Assembly: GCA_025924495.1 (NCBI GenBank)
Contig: JAICIG010000040.1
Coordinates: 1 to 26,528, forward strand
Length of the DNA: 26,528 nucleotides
Source of the DNA: Pirellulales bacterium
Lineage (GTDB): Bacteria; Planctomycetota; Planctomycetia; Pirellulales; JAICIG01
Reading direction: 5' to 3'
Each line of letters begins with the position of its first letter. Position 1 is the stretch's first letter. The notes beneath the pieces were generated by a model. That model ran no database searches, was not told where the DNA came from, and saw only the letters and a program-made list of their open reading frames with translations. Below, one piece after another: positions 1 to 6,997 of the stretch. The translations under genes were made by a program, and so were the position numbers.

Positions 1-372
1 CGCGAGTTCCGCAAAATTGCTGAAGCACTTAATCCGCATGTAGTAATGTGCGATAGCCTGGGCCCAAAGCAACCTGCTTTGCCAACGAATCGCCAGATAA
101 TCGCAGCACGAGCGGCATCAAGCTCCGGCGGCCGGTTGCGTTCAGGCAACGTTGTCGCAGCAACGCAACGCCCACCGCCGCCTCGTCTAACCGTGCAACT
201 TGCTCGCTCGGGAGTGCTGGCGCGGAGCCAACGCTGTTTCATGCCGCGACTTACGATCAAGATCCAGCTCTGCGGCCATCGGTCGGGCCGCGGCATGGCG
301 CCGGCTTTGCAAAAGGAAGCTTTCGCCCCCTACGAATCCTGGCACGGCAAACCTTAGTCGAGGACGAACAGC
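1..372. other. Leader region upstream of the polysaccharide cluster, no confident gene
   Basis: No convincing gene is visible. Frame 1 is open from the window edge to a TAG at 355-357, but the translation is Cys/Arg/Pro/Ser-rich, matches no family I know and lacks the strong GC bias at third positions seen in neighbouring genes, so a gene tail is unlikely. The stretch is rich in inverted repeats: 135-142 (GTTGCGTT) pairs with 162-169 (AACGCAAC) around an inner palindrome CAACGTTG at 147-154, and 272-277 (GCGGCC) pairs with 286-291 (GGCCGC). These could form structure in a 5' leader of the downstream gene. I see no good -35/-10 pair. Confidence 0.4.
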
Positions 373-1860
373 ATGGCCCAAGCGACTCCTGGTCACATCC
401 GCCCGGACGATATCCTCCGCGTGTTGCGTCTGTACCGACGACGCTGGGTTGTGCCGGTCTTGGCGGTGGCGTCGCTGGCTCTCGTGTATGCCCTCGTGCG
501 GCCCGATACGTGGCTGGCTTCGCAGGCCGTGCTGATTCGCCAAGAAGCGACCGGCAATTTTTCCGAAGCGGGTAATTCGCGTTCGGCCGAAGAGATGAAA
601 GCCACGCAGGAAACGATTCTGGAAGTGGCCCGCAGCCAGGGCGTGTTGAGCGAAGCGCTCAAAGAAGTCGGTCCGCCATCCGGAGTCAATGCCCAGGCCT
701 GGCCGCAGCCGCTCGACGTGGCCGAATTGGCCAAATCGATTCAGCTTTCGCCTCCCAAAGGCGCCGAATTCGGCAAGACGGAAGTGCTGTACTTCAAAGT
801 CGAAGATCACGACCGCAACCGGGCCTTGGCTCTGGTGACGGCGCTGTGCAACAAGTTGGAGAACCGCTTCCAGCAATTGCGAGAGGCAAAGGCTCAAAGC
901 ATGATCGATGAGCTGGCCAAGGCCGTCGCCTTGACCGAAGGCGACTTGCGCTCGGCTACCGCTCGGCTGGCGAAGATGGAACAAGACGTGGGCGGCGATC
1001 TGGCCGAACTCCGCAGCCTGCACGAATCGTTCTCGGGCGACAGCGACTTGCGACGCAAAACGCTGGAGCTGGAAACCGAACTGCGGCAGGCTCAGTTGGA
1101 TCTGCGGAATCAGGAAAGCCTGTACCACCTGCTCAGCTCGTCGCGCGTCGATCAGGGCCGGCTGCTGGCCACCCCCAGCCGCTTGCTCGAATCGCAGCCG
1201 TCGCTGAAACGGCTGAAGGAAGGGCTCGTCGACGCCCAGCTTCGTTCGGCCCAGCTGGCCGGCAGCATGAGCGAAGAGCACCCGAAGGTCAAAGCGGCTC
1301 GCGAGGCGGAACAGGAGATCAGCCGTCACCTGCACGACGAATTGGCGATTGCCTTGCGAGGCGTCAAGGTCGATCTGGGCCTGGCCGAGGAGCGAGTCAA
1401 ATCGCTCGACGAGCAGTTGACTGGCGCCCGGGCTCGGCTGGAACGCCTGGCCGGGGCCCGCGCCGAATACTCGAATCTGGTGGCCGAGGTCAAGCACCGC
1501 ACCTCGCTGGTCGAAGCGGCTCGTCGCGACCTGGCCGAAGCACGCAGCAGCCAGGCCGGAGCCTTGAGCGCCAGCCTGATCAATCGCATCGACGGTCCCG
1601 ATACCGGGATCTGGCCGATTGGCCCGAGTCGTACGGTGATTGTGCTGGCTGGACTGATCGGCGGGGTTTTGACGGGCGTCGGCATTCTGCTGCTGACCGT
1701 GCCGGGAATTCCCGCGACGAACGGCGCGGAAACCGAAATGGCTCAACCCTCTGTTCCTTACCAAATGCCCGAGAGCCTGCGACCGGTCTACGCCCAAAAC
1801 GGCGGGCTATCCTTTCGGAAGGCTCTGGAGAAAAGCCTGTTGGGCAAGGTAGCGCTTTAA
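373..1860 (+). CDS. Wzz/GumC-like polysaccharide chain-length determinant / co-polymerase
   Basis: A 495-residue inner-membrane protein of the Wzz/GumC type, expected to set chain length or assist export of a surface polysaccharide. A short cytoplasmic N-terminus is followed by a first membrane helix at about 25-41 and a periplasmic segment. Long Glu/Leu/Ala/Arg-rich coiled coil covers about 180-400. A proline-containing stretch (GIWPIGPSR) precedes a second membrane helix at about 423-445, as is usual for the family. There is no C-terminal Walker-type tyrosine kinase domain, so any BY-kinase partner is encoded elsewhere. The ATG at 373 has a GAGGA Shine-Dalgarno at 360-364. It is the first gene of the cluster, and the next gene starts 8 nt after its stop. 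Family assignment is firm; the specific polymer is unknown. Confidence 0.85.
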   Translation: MAQATPGHIRPDDILRVLRLYRRRWVVPVLAVASLALVYALVRPDTWLASQAVLIRQEATGNFSEAGNSRSAEEMKATQETILEVARSQGVLSEALKEVGPPSGVNAQAWPQPLDVAELAKSIQLSPPKGAEFGKTEVLYFKVEDHDRNRALALVTALCNKLENRFQQLREAKAQSMIDELAKAVALTEGDLRSATARLAKMEQDVGGDLAELRSLHESFSGDSDLRRKTLELETELRQAQLDLRNQESLYHLLSSSRVDQGRLLATPSRLLESQPSLKRLKEGLVDAQLRSAQLAGSMSEEHPKVKAAREAEQEISRHLHDELAIALRGVKVDLGLAEERVKSLDEQLTGARARLERLAGARAEYSNLVAEVKHRTSLVEAARRDLAEARSSQAGALSASLINRIDGPDTGIWPIGPSRTVIVLAGLIGGVLTGVGILLLTVPGIPATNGAETEMAQPSVPYQMPESLRPVYAQNGGLSFRKALEKSLLGKVAL

Positions 1861-1867
1861 GCATCGC

Positions 1868-3274
1868 ATGACCGCCATCATTGTCATCGCCGGCCTCGCG
1901 GCCCTGGTTTGGGGCTCGCTGCTGCTCATCCGAGGCGGACTGCTGGCCGGCGCGATGATGGTGCTTTTGGCGGGCACCTGCTTCGGCTATCCGTTCTTCC
2001 ATCTCGCCGGCGGTCCGCTGCCGATCACCGCCGATCGGTTTCTGTGGGCCGTGTTAATGGCGCAGTATGCCGTGTGGCGGGTGCGCGGCTGGGCCGATGC
2101 GAAACCGCTCAGCAGAACCGAGTGGCTGTTGGGCGGATTGCTCGGCGTATTGTTGCTGTCGACCATCACGCACGACTGGAGCGTGAGACGAAATCAGCCG
2201 GCCGCCTGGCTGGCGTTCTTTTATCTGATGCCGCTAGGCATGTACTGGGTCGCCCGCCAGACGAATGTGAGCGAGCGGGCCCTGTTGGCCATGTTTGGCG
2301 GGCTGGCGTTGTTCGGCGTCTATCTGTCGCTCACCGCGCTGGCTGAAACGCGGCAGCTATGGGGGGCCGTGTTTCCCAAGTACATCGCCTCGCGCGAGTA
2401 CCCCGAGTTCTTTGGCCGAGGACGAGGACCGCTTTTAAACCCGGCTGGGCTGGGCTTTGTGCTGAGCCTCTGCTGGTCGAGCCTGCTGTTGTTTTGGCCG
2501 CGAGTCGGCCGCGGCGGGCGGGCTGTCATCGTGCTGCTCTCGGTGATCTATGCCGTCGGCGTCTACAGCACGCTGACCCGCTGCGCTTGGATCGGCGCGG
2601 CGCTAGGGTTGTTGATCGTGGCGGCTTTGTGTGTGCCAAGTTCGTGGCGGATGCCGCTGCTGGTCGGTAGCTGTCTGCTGGCGCTGCTCGTCGGCGCCAC
2701 GCAGTGGGAAAACTTCATGGCCTTCAAACGCGACCAAGGACTAAGCGAACAAGAAACGGCTGAATCGGCCAAATTGCGGCCAATTTTGGCGATGGTCGCC
2801 TGGCGAATGTTTCTCGACCGGCCTCTGTTGGGCTGCGGTTACGGCCACTATCGCGATGAGTTCGTCAACTTCCTCGACGACCGCTCAACCGAGCTGCCGC
2901 TGGAAAAAGCCCGGCCCTACGTGCAGCACAACGTGTTTCTCGCCCTGCTGGCCGAGATCGGCCTGATCGGCATGAGCCTGTTCATTGCGCTGTTGTGCTG
3001 CTGGACGGCCGACGCGTGGCAATTGTGGCGTTCGTCAACATCGCCGCTCTGGGCTCGGCAGCAAGGATTACTGTTCTTGGCCATGATGGGCAGCTACCTG
3101 ACCAACGCCATGTTTCACGATCTATCGATTATTCCGATGGTCAACATGGTGCTGCTCTTTCTGGCCGGCCTGACGAGCGGCCTGAGTTACCATGCCAAGG
3201 CACGCGCGGTCGCCGCTCCAGCGCGATCCACGGCGCCAGTAGTCGCTGGCGTTCCGCGTTACGCTTCGGCCTAG
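1868..3274 (+). CDS. O-antigen ligase / Wzy-type polymerase family membrane protein
   Basis: A 468-residue polytopic membrane protein with roughly 10-12 hydrophobic helices. The Wzy_C/O-antigen ligase signature is in the second half: the loop GCGYGHYRDEF at about 321-331 and, after a hydrophilic segment, QHNVFLALLAEIGLIG with the conserved His at 354. The family either polymerises undecaprenyl-linked repeat units or ligates glycans to an acceptor; sequence alone does not decide between WaaL-like and Wzy-like activity. The start is 8 nt downstream of the chain-length gene with no strong Shine-Dalgarno, which suggests translational coupling. A GC-rich inverted repeat (3274-3279 with 3289-3294, loop 9 nt) directly follows the TAG stop but has no T-run. 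Confidence 0.8.
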   Translation: MTAIIVIAGLAALVWGSLLLIRGGLLAGAMMVLLAGTCFGYPFFHLAGGPLPITADRFLWAVLMAQYAVWRVRGWADAKPLSRTEWLLGGLLGVLLLSTITHDWSVRRNQPAAWLAFFYLMPLGMYWVARQTNVSERALLAMFGGLALFGVYLSLTALAETRQLWGAVFPKYIASREYPEFFGRGRGPLLNPAGLGFVLSLCWSSLLLFWPRVGRGGRAVIVLLSVIYAVGVYSTLTRCAWIGAALGLLIVAALCVPSSWRMPLLVGSCLLALLVGATQWENFMAFKRDQGLSEQETAESAKLRPILAMVAWRMFLDRPLLGCGYGHYRDEFVNFLDDRSTELPLEKARPYVQHNVFLALLAEIGLIGMSLFIALLCCWTADAWQLWRSSTSPLWARQQGLLFLAMMGSYLTNAMFHDLSIIPMVNMVLLFLAGLTSGLSYHAKARAVAAPARSTAPVVAGVPRYASA

Positions 3275-3618
3275 CGCCGTGCATTCCGCGGCGCACAGTG
3301 CAGTATCCCGTTTGTATCGTGCGCTGCATGGCCAGCATCGGGCTTTTTCCTCAGCGATTGCGGCGCATGGAGCGAGCCTAATTCTTTGGCGTTGCCTCTC
3401 GGCTACGCGATGTTGAGAAATGACGACACGGCGGCGGAAGCCGAGAAGTCTTTTGCCCGGCAAGCTCGCTGAAAAGTCGTTATGGCGAGATGATTTAGCT
3501 GTTGATCTCGTGTTGCACGCGCAGGCAGGCATGCGCTTTGCTTTTTGCCTCGTGCATAGCTGACGTGTTCGGCGAAAGCCGAACGAGCTCCCCGCTTTTC
3601 AACACGAGGTTGTTCTCC
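3275..3618 (+). other. Intergenic leader between O-antigen ligase and sugar transferase
   Basis: A 344-nt stretch with no convincing gene. The frame of the downstream sugar transferase is open back to an upstream start at 3502, but those 39 extra residues are Cys/Arg/Ser-rich and unlike a family N-terminus. The stretch holds a GC-rich inverted repeat just after the ligase stop (3274-3294) and a tetraloop hairpin at 3567-3584. I could not identify a credible promoter, although the length suggests the second half of the cluster may be transcribed separately. Confidence 0.45.
3567..3584 (+). promoter_or_regulatory. GAAA-tetraloop hairpin in the sugar transferase leader
   Basis: A perfect 7-bp stem (GTTCGGC with GCCGAAC) is closed by a GAAA loop, a GNRA tetraloop, and can be extended by a G-T pair (3566 with 3585). 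It lies 35 nt upstream of the ATG at 3619 and just before the Shine-Dalgarno at 3605-3608. No T-run follows, so a terminator is unlikely. It may stabilise the mRNA 5' end or mark a processing or protein-binding site; function is inferred only. Confidence 0.4.
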
Positions 3619-4446
3619 ATGGCGCAAGCCGAAGCAGTGCAGGTCAACGGGCAGTCATCCGGACAGTTTTCGCCGCACAGTCATTTTGGCGTGTTGGTTG
3701 AACGCCGTGCCTTCCCTCGCAACCTGACGCCTCACATCCCCGACGCCGCCACGGTGCTCGACCTGCCGCTGCATCCGCTTTTGTCCCCGGCGACTGAAAG
3801 GCGCTCTCAACCTCGCTGGCCTTCCATCGCTGCGGAAGGCAATCTGAGCCCTGTCTATCAAGCGCTGAAGCGTACGTTCGATGTCCTGGGAGCAATCGCC
3901 TTGCTCGTCGCTTTTTCTCCGCTGCTGCTCGGCGCTCTTGTCACGCTGTTGTTCACAACCAAGGGCAAGCCGATCTTCAGCCAGGAACGCGTGGGCTTGT
4001 GCGGCCGTCGCTTCCGGATGTTCAAGTTCCGCACCATGGTGCTCGATGCCGCCCAGTTGCAGCACCTGGTCAAGAACGAGCAGAACGGCCCGGTGTTCAA
4101 GAATCGTCGCGATCCGCGGATTACGCGGGTCGGCCGGTTCCTGCGGTCGACGAGCATCGACGAGATGCCGCAACTGATCAACGTGTTGCTGGGCGATATG
4201 TCGTTGGTCGGCCCGCGACCCCCCGTACCTGCCGAGGTCGCTCGCTACAATGCCCATCAACGTCGCCGGCTGTCGGTTAAGCCCGGGCTGACCTGCCTGT
4301 GGCAAGTCAGCGGCCGTTGCGAGATCGGCTTCGACCAGTGGGTCGACATGGACCTGTGGTACGTCAACCGGCAGGGATTCTGGACCGATCTGAAATTGCT
4401 GGTTAAAACGCCTTTGAGCGTGCTGAGCCGCCGGGGCGCTTATTGA
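3619..4446 (+). CDS. Undecaprenyl-phosphate sugar phosphotransferase (WcaJ/WbaP-like phosphoglycosyl transferase)
   Basis: A 275-residue monotopic phosphoglycosyl transferase that would transfer a sugar phosphate to undecaprenyl phosphate, starting repeat-unit synthesis. A polar N-terminal extension of about 85 residues precedes the membrane helix (DVLGAIALLVAFSPLLLGAL). The catalytic core then follows: IFSQERVGLCGRRFRMFKFRTM, with the KFRTM motif; RITRVGRFLRSTSIDEMPQL, with the Asp-Glu catalytic pair; the GDMSLVGPRPP motif; and KPGLTCLWQVSGR. It lacks the four-helix N-terminal domain of full-length WbaP/WcaJ, so it is the short PglC-like form with an unusual extension. The ATG at 3619 is preferred over an upstream in-frame start at 3502 because GAGG at 3605-3608 precedes it and the upstream residues look non-coding. 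The next gene follows after 16 nt. Confidence 0.9.
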   Translation: MAQAEAVQVNGQSSGQFSPHSHFGVLVERRAFPRNLTPHIPDAATVLDLPLHPLLSPATERRSQPRWPSIAAEGNLSPVYQALKRTFDVLGAIALLVAFSPLLLGALVTLLFTTKGKPIFSQERVGLCGRRFRMFKFRTMVLDAAQLQHLVKNEQNGPVFKNRRDPRITRVGRFLRSTSIDEMPQLINVLLGDMSLVGPRPPVPAEVARYNAHQRRRLSVKPGLTCLWQVSGRCEIGFDQWVDMDLWYVNRQGFWTDLKLLVKTPLSVLSRRGAY

Positions 4447-4462
4447 CAACCTATAGTTGAGC

Positions 4463-5650
4463 ATGGCAACCGCCGCATTGCTCATTCCTGATTGTCCCGC
4501 CGACTCGTTGCCGCGGCACGAAGCTTCGGCCCGGCAGATCGAGACCATTCGCGTGATGCACGTCGTCAACGGCGAGCACTATGCCGGGGCGGAGCGAGTC
4601 CAGGATCTGTTGGCGCTCTCTTTACCCGCGTTGGGCTTTCAAACCGGGTTTGCCTGCGTGAAGCCCCATCGCTTTCCTGCCGCGCGTAAGGCACAGCAAG
4701 CGCCGCTGTATGAACTGCGGATGTCGCGCCGTTGGGATCTGGCGCCGGCGATGAAGTTGGCCCGCTTGATCCGCGAAGAGAATTATCAACTGGTGCATAC
4801 GCACACGCCGCGGGCGGCCTTCGTCGGACGACTGGCCGCCGCCATGGCCGGCGTGCCGATCGTACACCATCTGCACAGTCCGACAACGGTCGACTCGACG
4901 CGCCGCGTGCGCAACTGGCTGAACGCCGGCGCCGAACGGCTGAGTCTGACGCGCGTCGCCGCGGTGATCGCCGTCTCGGACAGCTTGGGTCGCTACGCCG
5001 GCCGAATCGGCCTGCCGCAAGATCGCACGTTTGTCGTGCATAACGGCGTGCCGACGTGCGGACCGCTGGCGCCGCGAACGACTCCTGCAGAATCTTGGAC
5101 GCTCGGTTGCGTCGCCCTGTTCCGCCCGCGCAAGGGGCTGGAGGTGCTGCTCCAGGCGCTCGCCCAATTGCGGACTGCGGGCCGCCAGGTGCGGCTGCGG
5201 GCCGTCGGCTCATTCGAAACGCCCGAATACGAATACCAAATCCGCTCGCTGGCCGATCGGCTCCAATTGAGCGGCGCCATTGATTGGCGAGGCTTCTCCA
5301 GCAACGTGAACGCAGAGCTCGAACGGATGGATCTGTTCGTGTTGCCCAGTCTGTTTGGCGAAGGACTGCCGATGGTCATTCTCGAAGCCATGGCCGCCGG
5401 CACGCCGGTGATCGGCACGTGGGTGGAAGGAGTGCCCGAGGCGGTTCGCGACGGCATTGACGGCCTGATCGCGTCGCCCGGCGATGCTGAAGATTTGGCG
5501 CGGGCGATTTCGCGGTTCATGCACGGGCAGGCTGATTGGCAGGCGGTTCGCGCTTCGGCGCACGCACGGCAGGCCGAACAGTTTTCCGACCACAGCATGG
5601 CCGCAGGCGTGGCTCGGGTCTATCGCGACGTGCTCGGCCTCGACGAGTGA
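4463..5650 (+). CDS. GT4-family glycosyltransferase
   Basis: A 395-residue GT-B glycosyltransferase of family GT4, expected to add one sugar from a nucleotide-sugar donor to the lipid-linked intermediate at the cytoplasmic membrane. The N-terminal Rossmann half starts at VMHVVNGEHYAGAERV, with the glycine/acidic acceptor loop, and contains LVHTHTPRAAFVGRLAA. The C-terminal half carries the GT4 donor-site signature FGEGLPMVILEAMAAGTPVI, with the Glu-x7-Glu pair, then GVPEAV and GLIASPGDAEDLA. The ATG at 4463 is chosen; a TTG two codons upstream (4457) is possible. It lies 16 nt after the sugar transferase and 7 nt before the next gene, so co-transcription is likely. Donor and acceptor cannot be read from sequence. 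Confidence 0.88.
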   Translation: MATAALLIPDCPADSLPRHEASARQIETIRVMHVVNGEHYAGAERVQDLLALSLPALGFQTGFACVKPHRFPAARKAQQAPLYELRMSRRWDLAPAMKLARLIREENYQLVHTHTPRAAFVGRLAAAMAGVPIVHHLHSPTTVDSTRRVRNWLNAGAERLSLTRVAAVIAVSDSLGRYAGRIGLPQDRTFVVHNGVPTCGPLAPRTTPAESWTLGCVALFRPRKGLEVLLQALAQLRTAGRQVRLRAVGSFETPEYEYQIRSLADRLQLSGAIDWRGFSSNVNAELERMDLFVLPSLFGEGLPMVILEAMAAGTPVIGTWVEGVPEAVRDGIDGLIASPGDAEDLARAISRFMHGQADWQAVRASAHARQAEQFSDHSMAAGVARVYRDVLGLDE

Positions 5651-5657
5651 GACGATT

Positions 5658-6455
5658 ATGGCAACCGTGCTGACCCCCCCGCTCGAACCTCCCGTTACCA
5701 GCTCGCATCCGCGCGTCCGCCTGTTCGGCGTCGAGATCGATGCCGTGCGAATGCCCGAGGCCGTCGCCCAACTGCTCGCATGGGTCGGCCAAGACGACGG
5801 CGAGTGTCGCTACGTCGTGACGCCGAACGTCGACCACGCGGTGCTATTGCAAGAGCGCCCCGAATTGCGACAGGCCTATGCCGCTGCCAGCCTGGTGCTG
5901 GCTGACGGAGCGCCGGTGGTGCTGGCGTCGCGCCTGTTAAGCCGGCCGCTGCCTGAGCGCGTGGCGGGCAGCGATCTCGTGCCGAAATTATTCGACGCGG
6001 CGAACGCGCGCGGTCCGCTCAAAGTCTACTTGCTCGGCGGCATGCCCGGCGTGGCCGAGCGCGCGGCTGCGAATATCGTCGCCAAATGGTCGCAAGTCGA
6101 GGTGGTCGGCACGGCGAGCCCGCCGCTTGGCTTCGAGCGCGATGCGCAACAATCCAGCCAGCTTCTCGAAGAAATCTCGCTCGCGCGCCCCGACGTTCTG
6201 CTCGTCGGCCTCGGCGCCCCAAAGCAGGAGCTATGGGTGTACGAGCATCGAGAACTGATCGCCGCACGAGTAGCCTTGTGCATCGGCGCCACCATCGACT
6301 TTCTGGCTGGCGAGCGGAAACGCGCCCCCATCTGGATGCGACGCTCGGGCCTGGAATGGCTCTATCGACTGCTCAGCGAACCTCGCCGACTTTGGCGCCG
6401 TTACGCTCGCGATGCCTGGCTCTTCCCGCAACTGGTGTGGAGAGAAAGGAGCTAG
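5658..6455 (+). CDS. WecG/TagA/CpsF-family glycosyltransferase
   Basis: A 265-residue glycosyltransferase of family GT26 (WecG/TagA/CpsF). Known members add ManNAc, ManNAcA or similar sugars to undecaprenyl-diphosphate-linked acceptors. Visible motifs in order are VTPNVDHAVLLQ, LADGAPVVLASRL with the conserved Asp, RVAGSDLVPKL, the YLLGGMPGVAERAA glycine-rich loop, LLVGLGAPKQELW, and the basic C-terminal tail GLEWLYRLLSEPRRLWRRY typical of membrane-associated members. The frame is open upstream to 5484, but the ATG at 5658, 7 nt after the preceding stop, matches the family N-terminus. It ends the cluster and converges with the minus-strand DUF202 gene. Confidence 0.92.
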   Translation: MATVLTPPLEPPVTSSHPRVRLFGVEIDAVRMPEAVAQLLAWVGQDDGECRYVVTPNVDHAVLLQERPELRQAYAAASLVLADGAPVVLASRLLSRPLPERVAGSDLVPKLFDAANARGPLKVYLLGGMPGVAERAAANIVAKWSQVEVVGTASPPLGFERDAQQSSQLLEEISLARPDVLLVGLGAPKQELWVYEHRELIAARVALCIGATIDFLAGERKRAPIWMRRSGLEWLYRLLSEPRRLWRRYARDAWLFPQLVWRERS

Positions 6456-6509
6456 AAGTCAGGAGATAGGAGTGAAGAGTCTTTCTTCTGACTCCTGGCT
6501 CCTAGCTCC
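6448..6509. terminator. Imperfect inverted repeat between convergent genes, possible bidirectional terminator
   Basis: Eight perfect bases (GGAGCTAG at 6448-6455 with CTAGCTCC at 6502-6509) close a purine-rich left arm and pyrimidine-rich right arm that pair further with gaps (AGAAGTCAGGAG region against CTTCTGACTCCT). The left arm overlaps the last codons of the glycosyltransferase, and the DUF202 stop lies 8 nt beyond the right arm. Position between converging genes suits transcription termination. There is no clear T-run, so confidence is low. Confidence 0.35.
6454..6465 (+). repeat. AGAAG(T/C)CAGGAG repeat, left copy
   Basis: AGAAGTCAGGAG here matches AGAAGCCAGGAG at 6908-6919 in 11 of 12 positions. 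A related word appears inverted at 6485-6496 (CTTCTGACTCCT). The two direct copies bracket the DUF202 gene. Confidence 0.4.
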
Positions 6510-6516
6510 ATCCTCC

Positions 6517-6906
6517 TCACTTCTCCGCAAACACCAGATACGCCGCCATGGCGATGCCGGCCAACGCCAGAATGAAGGCGAACAACACTGGCAACGTCGA
6601 ATCGCCGATCGGCTCGCCCGCTTGCAACCGGCGCACGACTTGCCGATGCCTGAGCACGGCTAGCGCCGTGGTGACCACGCCGAACAGTACTAACGCCACG
6701 CCGATCGAAAGCGAGAAGCGTCCTTGGTGAACGGGATGTTCATTGCGGGCCGCCACCAGCTCACGCAGAAACAATCCGAACCTCGCCACGACGAAACCGA
6801 AACCCATCATCGCCAGACCCGTTCGAATCCAAGCCAGCAACGTGCGTTCGGCCGCCAGGTAGGTTCGCGGATCGGGGTCGGACATGGAAGAGGAGGCGTC
6901 AGGCAT
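6517..6906 (-). CDS. DUF202 (YidH-like) small membrane protein
   Basis: A 129-residue protein with the DUF202 signature DPRTYLAAERTLLAWIRTGL and three membrane helices at about 23-47, 65-85 and 104-126, the usual size and topology for the family. Its biochemical role is not established. The family start motif follows closely after Met8, so translation may begin at 6885 instead; neither start has a visible Shine-Dalgarno. It lies downstream of the DUF1501 gene on the same strand with a 91-nt gap that contains a TATAAT, so it may have its own promoter. Short purine-rich repeats lie on both sides. Confidence 0.85.
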   Translation of the reverse strand: MPDASSSMSDPDPRTYLAAERTLLAWIRTGLAMMGFGFVVARFGLFLRELVAARNEHPVHQGRFSLSIGVALVLFGVVTTALAVLRHRQVVRRLQAGEPIGDSTLPVLFAFILALAGIAMAAYLVFAEK

Positions 6907-6907
6907 C

Positions 6908-6919
6908 AGAAGCCAGGAG
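6908..6919 (+). repeat. AGAAG(T/C)CAGGAG repeat, right copy
   Basis: AGAAGCCAGGAG, the partner of the copy at 6454-6465, is followed by the related ATCAGGAGTC at 6927-6936. The stretch 6886-6940 is almost entirely built of AGGAG/CAGGAG words and would form the 5' leader of the DUF202 gene. Confidence 0.4.
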
Positions 6920-6962
6920 AGGAGGAATCAGGAGTCGAGATGCCGGATGGAGCCAAGCGGGT

Positions 6963-6968
6963 ATTATA
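6963..6968 (-). promoter_or_regulatory. TATAAT -10-like element upstream of DUF202
   Basis: On the minus strand the hexamer is an exact TATAAT, about 57-78 nt upstream of the two possible DUF202 starts. No TTGACA-like -35 is present 16-18 nt upstream, so this is only a candidate promoter. Confidence 0.25.
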
Positions 6969-6997
6969 TTCCCCAACCGATCATTTCCCGCCCGATC

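Noticed and set aside
46..357. A small plus-strand frame at the window start
   Set aside because: Codon use lacks the GC bias at third positions of neighbouring genes and the product is low in structure-forming residues.
187..1797. A 536-codon open frame on the minus strand opposite the chain-length gene
   Set aside because: It mirrors the plus-strand gene in a GC-rich sequence; the product is a Gln/Arg/His-rich composition typical of antisense frames, and no family motif is present.
4443..4448. An exact TTGACA just before the GT4 gene
   Set aside because: It overlaps the stop codon of the previous gene, and no -10-like hexamer lies 16-18 nt downstream, which would already be inside the next gene.
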